This document shows, piece after piece, positions 11,260-22,014 of a stretch of 64,000 bases of DNA. The DNA lies in contig NW_008246097.1 of NCBI RefSeq assembly GCF_000281045.1, forward strand, positions 172,530 to 236,529, given 5' to 3'. Source of the DNA: Saprolegnia diclina VS20 (Eukaryota; Oomycota; Saprolegniomycetes; Saprolegniales; Saprolegniaceae). Positions within the stretch are counted from its first letter, which is position 1. Each line of letters opens with the position of its first letter. A program made the position numbers and the translations under genes. The notes beneath the pieces were generated by a model that was given only the letters and a program-made list of their open reading frames with translations, was not told the origin of the DNA and made no database searches.

Positions 11260-12355
11260 GAAGAAGTACAGTAGAGTCAGGGATGGCGCGTGTAGACACT
11301 CGTCGGCAATAAACCGTTGCATGTTGGTAGCATTGCTCGCACTTGCCACATTTACGAGCAGCACCAAAAGCGCTGCCAGAGACGCTGACTGAGCTATTGG
11401 TAGCTGCTATCTACGACATGGTTGGTATCTGCGACCAACCTGCTCTGCCCCAGAGGAGGTTGTGGATCGAACTACCGTAGGACGACGTACCAGGTACTGC
11501 AGCGCCTCTGCGACTCTACCGGTCGCACGTGGCGACATTCGCGCGACACGTCAAGCTTATATTCGCCGACTCTTGCCACCGCGACTACCTTGATGCTACT
11601 GCATATCCCATGCATGTCCGAGCGCTCGCCAGCCATCTCGGTCGCAACTGCATGGCCCTCGATGCTGTCGATTCCCGTGTCTCGAAGCTGTAGCCGAAAC
11701 GATCGTTTTGATTGGCCAAAATGCCGTCATTGACAGAAACTTCGAGACACCGCTTCGCATACAAACCGCAAGCTTGTAGACTGGAGACGGCCACGGGGTC
11801 AGTTTATTGCTGTCATCAGAAAACCGCCGGCATCAGATTGTTCTGCAAAGGCAGACGACCGACGAGAACCAACGTCGAACACTGCGTCCACACTATACCT
11901 CCACACGCTCGGCTGTGCCCGTAGATCTACCTGCGGCGTCCACTCTCGGGACGCAGAACGGAGGTATTTGGCTGGTATTTTGGTGTTTTTTTCTGACACA
12001 CGTACCCAGTTTGTCTCGGGATCGCATGAGAATGGCGCTCGTATCTCCGGCGAGGACGGCGGAAGGACCAAGCGGCGCAAGGAATCGCTACGTCACTAGT
12101 TCTATGTACGTGGCTGCCAAGGCGGTGGGCTACTGAGAGCACGCTCAACGTACCAGGGCAAAGGGGCAATCAACTGGTACAAAAAAGGACCGGCAAACCG
12201 AAGTTCGAAGCGAAGTGGTAAACCACGAGCGAGCCAGGCAGCGCATACAAATGCCAAGATATATGGCGCGTATTTTTTAAATAAAAAACGCAGCGTTGGG
12301 GATACAGAGTAGGATTCTGGGCCTACAGTCGATTCGGTAGCCGAAGTCAGCAGCC
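11260..12355. other. intergenic, no convincing gene
   Basis: Just under 1.1 kb between ARL1 and the MAP kinase. One ATTGG box lies at about 11715. Short open frames have no domain and no splice-compatible extension. Confidence 0.55.
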
Positions 12356-13290
12356 ATGGTCAAGCAGGGCAGCGGGAAGCGCCACCGGTCGACCGAGTAC
12401 GAGAGCGCGATCCACCAAGCGGTCTCGATGCGCGAGATGCTGCCGACGCCGCCGATGCTCAAGCGCATGAAGTCGGCCGAGTGGACGCACGAGATCCAGC
12501 CCGCGAGCGCGACGAGCACGCCATCGTCGGTGCGCAGCATGGACACGGGCGAGGTCCAGTCGTACCCCGTCGCGTCGACTCCGTCGTCGGTCAAGAGCAT
12601 GGACACGGGTGACACGATGCACCACAACGTCTACTGCGCGCCGACGCCGTACGGCCCGTCGGCGGTCATGGCCCCGACGCCAACGTATGCGACGCCGACA
12701 CAGCCTCCGCACCAGCTGCGCCGCACTAAATCGGAGCCCAAGCACCAGCTCGAGAAGCACGCGCAAGCGCATGCCCAGGCGCACCGCCAGCAGCTCCACC
12801 GCGCGCCGTCCGACCCGACCGCGGACACGGCGGCCCGCATGTGGAACTTTGAGAATTGGGAGTGCGGCAGTCGGTACGCCTTTGTGCGCCCGATGGGCCA
12901 AGGCTCGTACGGCCAGGTACGCCCTTGCGACAACCATTTGTCTCTCACGCGACTGTGCTTAGGTCGCGGAAGCGTACGACACGGTCATGAACCGAAGGGT
13001 CGCGATCAAGCGCGTGATCAGCGTCTTTGACCGCGCGCAGGACTGCGTCCGCCTCTACCGCGAGATTTACATTTTGCGGCACCTTCGCCATGCCAACGTG
13101 ATTGCGCTCGTCGACGTGATCTTGCCGCCGAGCGATCTCTCGCGCTTCAACGACCTCTACCTCGTGTTTGAGTACGCCGACACGGACCTCCAGAAGCTCT
13201 TTTGCCTTCCACAATACCTCAACATCCGCCACGTCCAAGTGTTTCTGCACCAGCTTTTGCGGGGCCTCAAGTACCTCCAGCTCTGCCACG

Positions 13291-13324
<34 letters not shown>

Positions 13325-14358
13325 TCTCAACGAAGATCTCTCGCTCAAGATTTGCGACTTTGGCCTCGCCCGCGTGTACGAGTCGACCGAAGACCAAGAG
13401 CAGCCGGCGCAGTCGGCGTCGACGCGCGACTCGTTCAACGACGCCGGCGACGGCCATGCCCCCAAGGTACGTCCGTCCTCGCTTTCCAGCGTCTCCTCAT
13501 ACTTCTCAGCTCATGCACCGCCAAATGACGCGCCACGTCGTCTCCCGATTCTACCGCGCCCCGGAGCTCATCTTGCTCCAGGTGCGAACTAATACCATCT
13601 CCCGTGTCGCATGCCCAATGTACCGTGTAGGACTATGGCCACCCCGTGGATATGTGGAGCGTCGGCTGCATCTTTGGCGAGCTCCTCAACATGCAGCAGG
13701 AAAACTGCCGCCACTACCAGGTACGCCGTCGCCTCCTCTGATTTTCGTGCTCATCCGATCGTATGATAGGACCGGAAGCCCATCTTCCCCGGCCGGTCCT
13801 GCACGACGCTCAGTCCCACCGACACGTCGACGTATACAAAGGAGGTACGTTGCGGATCCTGCGACGACTAAGAGCTTAGTGTTGCGTGTCGCTAGATGGA
13901 CCAGCTCTACGTGATTTTCAACACGATCGGCACGCCGAGCGATTACGACATTGACCAAAGCGGCCGCTTCGCGCCCTTCCTGCGCCAGATCCCGAAGAAG
14001 CCGGCGATGGACCTGCGCGAGCTGTACCCCGGGGCGCCGCTCGAGGCGCTCGACCTCTTGCGCCAATGCCTCATGTTCAACCCCGCGAGCCGCATCACGG
14101 TCGACGAGGCACTCAACCACCCGTTCCTGCGCGAGGCCCGTCAAATGGGCGCGGCGGTACGATTGGAGAATGTGGACAAGTTGTCTATTTTATGTTTTGT
14201 AGCCGGTGGACCCGATGCCGCTCAAGATGCCGTTTGACGACAACGACGAGCGCTTGTCGCGGGACGAGCACAAGGCGCGCATTTACGCTGAGATTTTGAA
14301 CTTCCGCGCCGTGGCCATGGCCATGGACCGACCGCATCTCAATGGCGACACCCGGTAA
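12356..14358 (+). CDS. atypical MAP kinase with TRH activation motif
   Basis: Seven exons (12356-12916, 12963-13466, 13510-13581, 13631-13720, 13770-13844, 13896-14156, 14203-14358) give 572 aa. About 165 N-terminal residues are disordered and carry two near-identical TPSSV(R/K)SMDTG blocks. The kinase domain has GQGSYGQVAEAYD, VAIKRV, the MAPK-type VIHRDLKPANILLN loop, DFGLAR, RFYRAPELILL and DMWSVGCIFGELL. The activation loop reads MTRHVVSRFYRAPELILLQ: Thr-Arg-His replaces the usual Thr-x-Tyr. This resembles the TSH loop of Plasmodium map-2 and its relatives. Lack of the tyrosine implies activation by a single Thr phosphorylation or by autophosphorylation (inference). A non-conserved insertion rich in Glu, Gln and Ser sits before the TRH. 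Confidence 0.87.
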
Positions 14359-14818
14359 TCATGTATTTAGCAGTATCGTCACCAAGAAAGCGCGTTGTGT
14401 ATTGTGTACAAGTTGTCTTTTCAGCGCTCCTTCCTGCACGCTCTAGCAGTCAACAAACAGAGCATAGCCTCACTTCCGACTGCTGGAAGCGACCAAATCA
14501 TGTCGATCACTTAAGGGTTTGGGTCCTCGACGAGCCGAGCGGTGTCAACTACGGCCGATCGGACGCTCTGCGTGAGGCACCTGCTCGTAGTACCGACAGC
14601 CAAACGTGCCAAGGTTGCCTGCTTGTTCGTACATGTGCTTCAGGAGATGGAGGTGGACAGTACTATCGAGGGTATGCTGGAGGGTCTGGACGAGTTGTCG
14701 CTGGGCTGGCGTTGTGGCGTGTTTTTAGCCGCGCGACCAAGATATGTGGCCGCCGGATACGAAGCGGCGAATCCGGTTGCCGCCACATCGTGGCATACAA
14801 GCATTGGCAGGTCGCCGC

Positions 14819-15240
14819 ATGAGCACGCCGGGTGTGCACGAGGTCCAAGCGACGGCGCCCGCCGGGTCGCAGACGCAGGTCGCGACGGCCGCGCACGAAG
14901 CCAGAGCGCAAGAGGTGCTGCGCCTTCGCCTCGCGCCGCGGGCCCACGTCTCGTTTGACGACTCTGCCGTCGACAATGAATTTCTGGGGCGCAAGAAGTC
15001 CAACAGTACGAGCCTCTCCATCGTCGTCGTCGTCGTCGAGCGTGCTGCTGCGTAGAGTGCTGCATCTTCCACAAGAAGCGCGAGTTTGGCGAGAGCTCGA
15101 GCGAGAGCGAGCCCGACTCGGACGACTCGAGCAGCAGCGCCGAGGCGCGACGAACAAAAAAGGTGCTGCGCGCCAAGGCCGCGCCCAAGAAGAAGAAACA
15201 CATGTGCTCCGCGCACAACTGCCCAGATACGAACCCGTAA
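14819..15240 (+). CDS. PPP1R11: protein phosphatase 1 inhibitor-3 (PPP1R11/Ypi1 family)
   Basis: Two exons (14819-15005, 15056-15240) give 123 aa, matching the human protein (about 126 aa). Family hallmarks appear in order: LRLRLAPRAHVSFDDSAVDN (the PP1-binding RVxF-like segment, here HVSF), EFLGRKKSNKCCIFHKKREF, GESSSESE with an acidic run, and a C-terminal Cys/His stretch CSAHNCPDTNP. The family binds the PP1 catalytic subunit and inhibits or matures it; the Cys cluster also gives the vertebrate protein RING-like E3 activity. The exon join restores the CCIF motif, which supports the intron. A CCGGATA motif lies 60 nt upstream. Confidence 0.88.
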
Positions 15241-15615
15241 TACCACCTTACGATGTCGCCGTCATGACAAGCGTCGGTGCCCTGGCTACGACGACGAAGC
15301 GTCGACGCAAAGAACCGAAGCATCGCACCGTGGTGGCACCAAGATGGCGTGATTCCTTGAAGGAACACGCCGGTGCCGGAGCATAAACACTGCATTGCGT
15401 GCGCTTGCGGCCGGCGCCTCCATCCGGCGAACGCAGATCGTAGCCACCTCTGTCACCAGATTACACCCCCAGGGGGACTTTTCTGTGGTTGTTGACATTA
15501 CGAGCATCACGCCACACGCTTACGTGATGTAGCTCACACTATACACATGCTACTTGTCGAACAGACGACAATAAGTTTAGTGTGCGACGTTTCATCGCGG
15601 TTTGAAGCGTCAGCC

Positions 15616-17753
15616 ATGCGTCGCTCGTCAGCACCGCGTACTGGCCAGAGCGCCGCCTCGCTGCAAGCCCCAGCCTCGCTCCATGGGCCGCGCGAGGTAG
15701 CGCCACCCAACACCACCGTACTGCAGCGCAAGGCGGCTCGTGGGCCCGCGCCGACTGGTCAAACCACCGCCCGTACCGACACCACCAAGGCGCTGGCAGG
15801 CGCTATGCTAGCACCTAGCGTCGCAGTGCGGCCCGCCAAGCCTCTGGCCAAGGTCAAGACGGTGGATCTATGGAACGCTAAGATCAACCGGTGTCATGAC
15901 CGCGCCGTCATTCACACCTTCCGCAACGCCGTCCTGGCTCTGGACTTGACGCTGTCTGTCGCGATCGGCGGTGGCCAATCGACAAGCCTCCTCTCGTCCA
16001 CGAGCAAGAACAATAACCATGCGACGGTGGCACTGGCGCTCACGACAGCAACCCTCCCGATCGAGCCGCACACCACGCTTCGCAAGCTCACAACCATCTC
16101 TATCGCCGCGCGATCGCCCAAGACGTTGACGTTCATCGAGGCTGCGTACCAGGTACCGTCGTCGTCGTGGCGTCTTGTGGCGACGACAGATGACGGCACC
16201 GACCTCGGCATCTACCAAGCAATGGTACCGTCGTACACGCTCATCGCGCTCGTCTGGAAGGCCGGCCTCGAAGTGCTTCGGTACCACACCTCCTTCTCCT
16301 TGCTCGATGTAGTATATAGATGTATGGACTATCTAACTAGCGTACACGCGATTGCATCGCTGCCAGCCCTCGCGACGACGCTTCTTGGACGGGTCGTCGC
16401 ACCCGTCTACGACGATGTTGACTCGCAGCACGGTTTTCATGGGTACACGATCGCCGTCACGATGCGGCAGCTGGATAGCACGGTACTCTGGGAGCACGAG
16501 TTCTACGCCGTCGACTTTGATCGTACCCAAGACGGTGCCACAGCACACCTTCTCTCGCCTGCGGTACGCAGAGCCGCTGTGTTTGCATCTGTGACGGGCG
16601 TGGGTAGGGTGCCTTCCGAGACAAGTGCCGGCTCTTGGCCGACCTGCCGCACCTCGCGATCGCTACGGATGCGTTTACAAGCCGCGCGACCCACTGTGTC
16701 CTCCTCGAGTTGGCGATGTGGGACTTTGAAAAATCGTTGCGTGCAGGTAGTTCATTCCGTTGCCGTAACGATGTGTGCAGACCCGTTGTATGGTGCTTAG
16801 CGACGAGCCACTGCGTGCTGCTACAGCGCGAACCGCAGATGGCCAATCTCGATCTGGACGTCCATAGCGCGCAGTTTCAAGACGCGATCCAGATGGGCTT
16901 CGAGACGCCGGACATGACGTGCCGTATCAACTGCGTCGCCTCAAAGAAACGTGCGCTGGTCCTGTCCGCCGTTGTCGGTCTCCGCCGGTCGTTTCTCGAG
17001 GCAACGTATGGCGTCCGCACCTAGCGACCACCCGCCTCTGCACGACCGTGCTGTGCATAAGAGATACTAAACTTTGCAGATCAAAGTGTCCACGCTGCTC
17101 CACACATCGTTCGAAGGTAGGACTGATGCAGGACACATTGGTCGACTTCGTGCGCATAGTTGAGCGCCGTACCGTTTTTATCACTTTTGCGATCGCGTGG
17201 ACAAGTCGTGTTGCAGGGCTGGTTGTCGCTGCGGTTGAGCGTAATCGCTCCGTTTGCGCAGAGCTGTGATGTTAACCCGTGGGACACACCCGCTCGAAAG
17301 TGCACTTGGTCGCCAGCTGGCACGCAAAGCTTCGTGTCTGATCGAAAGATCGCCCACATGAGTGGCATCTTGCCCGATCGTCGCCACAGCATAAAGGACA
17401 TCGCGACGCTTCGGCTCGGTTCGCTCGCAGTCTTGACAGCGGTGGAGGTGCGAACCATGGCACTCGTGATGCGTTTCGGCAGGTGGACGTGTAGACCATA
17501 TGTCTACGCGGTAGTATTCTTATTTTTCGTCCGGGCCCTGTCTTTCGTTCAATTCACTAGACACGATCCACTGTAGTTATTGAAGAATATCGATGCGACG
17601 CAGGCTCACATCAGTGCCATCGCGTCTCTACGCCAAGTCGAAACGGACGATCGTCCGTGTGCGAAAGAAACGACCACGGAATGGATGGTGGGTGCGGAGG
17701 TGGAGACGGTCAAAGCGTGGGACGTACTACGTACGAGAGATTGTTGGCGTTAA
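15616..17753 (+). CDS. uncharacterised protein, six predicted exons
   Basis: Not recognised. Six exons (15616-16563, 16608-16746, 16801-17005, 17080-17116, 17217-17447, 17577-17753) join without breaking frame into about 578 aa. The third intron ends TACTAAAC...TTGCAG, a good branch site and acceptor. The N-terminal 70 residues are rich in Ser, Ala, Pro and Thr. The body has alternating hydrophobic stretches such as AVLALDLTLSVAIG and YTIAVTMRQLDSTVLWEHEF, suggesting a mixed beta fold, and the last exon looks helical (LLKNIDATQAHISAIASLRQ). No catalytic motif or transmembrane helix is evident. Codon use is less GC-biased than the neighbours. The donor of exon 3 and the final exon are the least certain parts, and an extra 3' exon is possible. 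Confidence 0.55.
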
Positions 17754-18286
17754 CGTGCAACGCGCAAAGGCCTTTACGTCTTCTCTTCGCAACGACGCCA
17801 AGACAAGAGGAGCCTACGTACGTAGTTTTAGTTTGTTCAGGTTATCCAAGCTAGTCGTAGGAACGATATCGCGATTACGGGGTATGTCAATTCATCAACA
17901 CGGCGCGACCACAGGTGGTGTGGTCGCGCCATCCTGTCCATCACCGATCGTTGCACCGGTAGGGACGGAGGAAAAAACCGCTTTTGCTGCAACGATTACT
18001 TTTTCTGTGTCTGCGTTTGGTAAACTGTGTGATTTGTGCTCCTACCGTTGTATGTCGTCGGTGCAGCCAAGGAGAAAGCTTCCATTTCGACGGCAGCGAT
18101 CCGCGTCGATCTGCGACTTGGCGACACAGCTCTTCGCCGCAAACGGGTATTGTCTCAGCGTGCTCATCTTCAACAACAGGGATTTAGCGAGATCCCACTC
18201 TTGGGTTTGCGCCGATTACTATTTGCTCAGTTGCCGATCCGCGCGCCACCGAGCACTTGCCAATACGACTACACACTCCCTCGAAA

Positions 18287-18748
18287 ATGCTCGCACCGAT
18301 GCCGCCGACGATGGACATTCTCAAGACACCGAAAGTTGTGTCGCCTTTGGGTGTTGTCGATGAGAACGTCAACCAAGGCGCGTGGTCCAAGGAAGAGCAC
18401 GAGCGGTTCTTGATCGCTGTGCAGCTCTACCCGGAAGGCCCGTGGAAGGCGGTCGCCGAGATCATCCAGACGCGCAACGCCAAGCAAGCGCAGACGCACA
18501 TGCAGAAATGCAAAGAGAAGCTCCAGCGCCGCTTCAAGCGCACGTCCAGCGCCGACTCGGACGACATTGAGCCGTATGTGATCCACCGCTCCAAGCACTC
18601 GCAAAACTTGCGCATCCCCGAGCTGCAGCCAATCCCGTTCGACCACCGGCTCGCGATGCCCGGGAGCTTGCTCAGCGACTGCTCCATCTCGATCGACGCG
18701 GCGCTCGACTTTTTCCTACAAGACATGACGACGGCGACGTCGCCGTGA
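18287..18748 (+). CDS. single-repeat MYB transcription factor (copy A)
   Basis: 153-aa intronless protein with one MYB/SANT repeat: GAWSKEEHERFLIAVQLYPE, then GPWKAVAEIIQTRNAKQAQT and HMQKCKEKL. The tail of helix 3 (TRNAKQAQTHMQKC) is a variant of the SHAQKY motif of plant 1R-MYBs, a class expanded in oomycetes. A weakly conserved middle with RSKHSQNLRIPELQPIPF and an acidic-hydrophobic end (AALDFFLQDM) are shared with copy B 2 kb downstream. Probable nuclear DNA-binding regulator; targets unknown. The first ATG in frame is used; TTG codons upstream are ignored. Confidence 0.85.
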   Translation: MLAPMPPTMDILKTPKVVSPLGVVDENVNQGAWSKEEHERFLIAVQLYPEGPWKAVAEIIQTRNAKQAQTHMQKCKEKLQRRFKRTSSADSDDIEPYVIHRSKHSQNLRIPELQPIPFDHRLAMPGSLLSDCSISIDAALDFFLQDMTTATSP

Positions 18749-18757
18749 TGCTATTTC

Positions 18758-19148
18758 TTACACTATTTTATTGCGCGAGGCGACGGCGACCCATCGGTAG
18801 AGCTCGTCGTCTCGTGCGCACGTGATGATATACTCAACAACGTACCCTTCTTGAAGCTTGTATTTTCCTTTTCGAATACTGTCGTCGTGCTCGATGTGGC
18901 ACCTTAGAAATCCTTTTGTCGAAAAGACTCGTGCTGTCAAATTTGGTTTCGACTGAGAGGCTAAAAGAGAACGTATCAAGTACGCTAACCCAATGCCCAC
19001 TGACGCTAACCGGTATTTCTACACCTTGAAACTCGTCATATACATTCGTGGTGCTGACGGTTCGATACTTTGATGGTATTTCAAGAACCGGTGGGCAAAT
19101 GCAGGGCAAATTTAGGGCAAATGATAGCCAAAAATGGATACTAAGCAT
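18758..19148 (-). pseudogene. possible gene fragment, unknown function
   Basis: Minus-strand frames covering this stretch have protein-like texture (for example GKYKLQEGYVVEYIITC near the 3' end and VYDEFQGVEIPVSVSGHWVS further upstream), but they lie in two different frames and no splice pair clearly joins them. No start with support was found. The stretch is AT-richer than the surrounding genes. It may be a decayed gene, the end of a gene with unrecognised introns, or chance. Confidence 0.25.
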
Positions 19149-20680
19149 CGATTGCGATCAAGTAAGAAACATCTGGCCCGTTTGCATCGCGTTGGCGATT
19201 TCCCGGAGGCAATAATAATATTAAAATCCGAGTTTCGCTAAATTGATACGAATTCACACATCAGCTCCCTCGAGTTGTCAGAAACCATGCACGCGTGCCG
19301 ACTCGTCGGCTTACAGAGTGTACGCCTTTTCTGTGGCCTGACGCAACTGCAGCGTCCATGACAATGCGACGGCGCTCATCAAAGTGCTCACCGTCTCTGG
19401 TGCCCTTTCTAGCTACCAAAAAGGACGTGCACGACCGCCACTGTTGCGCAAGCGGGTGGCGCTTGCGAATCACGCTCGTATTTTTACCACCAACATCACG
19501 GTACGCGTCCCATCGTTGCCGTCGACACTCGACTCGACTTCACGAGTCCAGCTGTACGCGTCGACTACGAAATGCGACGACGACTTGGGTGCGAGTAGAT
19601 TGAGGAAGGAGCACATCAATTCGTCGTTGACGCGACACCGACGACCCGTGTACGCAACGAACGCCAAACTTCCGTCGACAGCCTCGCCGTGTCAACGGGT
19701 GGTATAGTACTGTACTACATTTGATGGATGCTGTGCAAAACCAAGCGCAAAACCCGACCAAGGTTGCTGCTTCAATCGACCAAACAGTACTCGTCGTATC
19801 GCACCCATCGGCTTGTCAGCTCCCACGGTACCCGGAACTTGGCAATGTGAAACCATGAAGTGTCTTTGACGCGCCATCGTTGCACGCTCGTGGCGTCGTC
19901 ACCGCGACGACGAACGCCATCGAACGCGATCGGGTTCTATAGTACAAACCTTGGACGGCATCATCGTGCGCCACTCGACTCTTCCCGGCCATTTGGGGAT
20001 TTTGGGTCGCCACAACGATATTTGCTGTGGCAAAGTGATTTTCAAGAATAGCTGCTGCAATGGCAATCTGGCGGATGTGTATGTTTTTGCCAACACGTTT
20101 GTAGGCAGTAAGTAGGACGCCGACGCTAGTTCGTATGATAGTAGGAACTGGCGGCTTAGATTCGCCAAAGACATGGCTCGCAAGGTCGAACAGGACGACT
20201 AATGACTCATTCAAACCTTGAGCCTGATCCTGTGACCAGCAGCGGTCGCCCTGGCGCCATGCATATCAGGCCCGCTCGTCCGTCTACTACATATCGACGC
20301 GGGTCGACGGCGGTTGCTTGCCCACATGGCCATGCCGGTGTACGTATACTTGTAGCAGCGTTATCTTTGCGCCAGCTGCGCCGCCTCCCCGTCTACAGCT
20401 CGCCTTCGGTTCTGCAGCTCGCCTTCGGTTCTGCAGCTCGCCTTCCGCTCACGCGCGACGAGCACCGACGCGCCTTGCTCTATTGCCAGCTAAAGTAATA
20501 CATCGTTGCAAGCCAACTATGTTCAGGAACTGCTATGGTTGGTCACGTTGCGGGACCAGCCTCGCGGGCAGCCGATCCGTGGAGACGGCGAGGTGCCACG
20601 GCCGCCGCCAGCCGACGCCATGATCCTTGAACCTCTCCACAGATTCAGTTTTGCACTGCCCAAGCACGATCGCGTCGCGC
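19149..20680. other. low-coding region between the two MYB genes
   Basis: About 1.5 kb with several short frames on both strands; a plus-strand chain near 19380-20210 has some protein-like texture but is interrupted repeatedly. I cannot support a gene model. It contains the 19-bp tandem repeat at 20396-20447. Confidence 0.4.
20396..20447. repeat. 19-bp tandem repeat, about 2.7 copies
   Basis: Unit CAGCTCGCCTTCGGTTCTG at 20396-20414 and 20415-20433, followed by a partial third copy to 20447. The two full copies are identical, indicating recent slippage. It lies about 240 nt upstream of MYB copy B. Confidence 0.85.
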
Positions 20681-21088
20681 ATGCTTCCCCCACCATCGCC
20701 GTCGTCGGAGACCGTCTCCAAGAAGCGGCCGCGCGAGACGAACGAGGGCGCGTGGTCGGCCGACGAGCACGAGCGCTTCCTCATGGCGCTCCAGCTCTAC
20801 CCAGAAGGCCCGTGGAAGGCGATCGCAGAGATCGTCCAGACGCGCAACGCCAAGCAGACGCAGACACACATGCAGAAATGCAAAGAGAAGCTTGTGCGCC
20901 AGCACCGGCGCGACCACGCCGACGACGAGCCGCTCACGTGCGCCCGCTCCAAGCACTCGGCCAACCTCAAGGTACCCGCGATCGAGCCGATTCCGTTCAC
21001 TGCGCCCAGCGCGTCACTCGACGACGTCGTGACCGACCTCCCGCTCGAAGACGCACTCGACTTCTTCTGCAACCTCCCCAACGCATGA
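20681..21088 (+). CDS. single-repeat MYB transcription factor (copy B)
   Basis: 135-aa intronless paralogue of the MYB gene at 18287. The rep domain is nearly identical: GAWSADEHERFLMALQLYPE, GPWKAIAEIVQTRNAKQTQT, HMQKCKEKL. It is preceded by a basic KKRPRE stretch that may be a nuclear localisation signal. RSKHSANLKVPAIEPIPF and the C-terminal EDALDFF motif are kept, while linkers differ. Same strand and 2 kb spacing point to tandem duplication. The start is the first ATG in frame. Confidence 0.85.
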   Translation: MLPPPSPSSETVSKKRPRETNEGAWSADEHERFLMALQLYPEGPWKAIAEIVQTRNAKQTQTHMQKCKEKLVRQHRRDHADDEPLTCARSKHSANLKVPAIEPIPFTAPSASLDDVVTDLPLEDALDFFCNLPNA

Positions 21089-22014
21089 CCGCCCACAACC
21101 CTTTCTTGATGTCTCCTCTTGTTGACTTCCTTGTGTAATGTGACGTATTCTTGCTTCGACTCCGCTATGGGCGCTCGCATGGCGTGGATGGCGCTCAACG
21201 GGATAGCAACCAGGTCGATGGGCGCATCTCAAGCCCTCGGGTGCATACGCTGTGACACTGCAACGTCACCAGTATCTTGCTGCCAGTCCGAGACGCAAGG
21301 TGAATCGTGGAACTTCAGGAATCGGCCTGAGCGACGACACCATGGTATCAATATCGTCGTTGATACATCGAGCGGGTCACGACCTCATCAAGTCTGCGAC
21401 CACCATCCCAGAGACTTGCCACGTGCTGTTGTCGCCGTCAAGATACAGGTGGCACCTTGCCGATTCCCTTGAGTGCACTCGGTGGGTTTCCGCTTCGAGC
21501 CCCGCAGGTGGTGGGTGACCCGTTCTTTCTCCTTGGCATCGGAACTACCTCGGCGGCTCTGGACGAACCACCGCTGCCACCCCAGCCAGCGTGCGCAGCG
21601 GTTGTGGTGCTTGCGCGATACCATGTCGAGCACAATGCATCGTCGTCACCGTTGCATCGTATCGCTCTGCCTAGTACGCGACCGCAGCGCCTCGTACGAC
21701 GCCACGCAGGACGCTTTACGATAAGAACCGAGTGTGTGGAGTAAGAAGAAATGGCGGCGTTGCCAGCTGCCACGTGTGCCTCGCTCAAGTGCGATTTGAT
21801 TAGGTACGCCCGTTTGAAATACCTTGGTGTTTGTATACTGACGCCAGCGGGGAACTGCCGTGGCGAAGCGCGTGGTCGCCCTCAAATCTGGCGAACTTCA
21901 AATCGGACGTGCAAAATATATTTTATGACTTGGAGTTTGTAAAAGATAGTATGTCTTTTAATAAAACGCCCTTGGACGGCCACCGGTCAATTCCTCATTT
22001 GCGGAGACGCGGCG
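21089..22014. other. intergenic with promoter of the HA-repeat gene
   Basis: About 920 nt with no convincing coding frame. The distal end holds the initiator-like element at 21987-22001. Confidence 0.5.
21987..22001 (+). promoter_or_regulatory. oomycete-type initiator plus flanking element
   Basis: TCAATTCCTCATTTG, 14 nt before the ATG of the next gene, fits the oomycete core promoter pattern YCA-TTYY followed by CAWTTT with one extra base. Transcription would start within this element. Confidence 0.45.

Noticed and set aside
17593-18363. 256-residue plus-strand frame
   Set aside because: Overlaps the last exon of the unknown gene in another frame and runs into the MYB gene out of frame; composition is Arg/Ser-biased.
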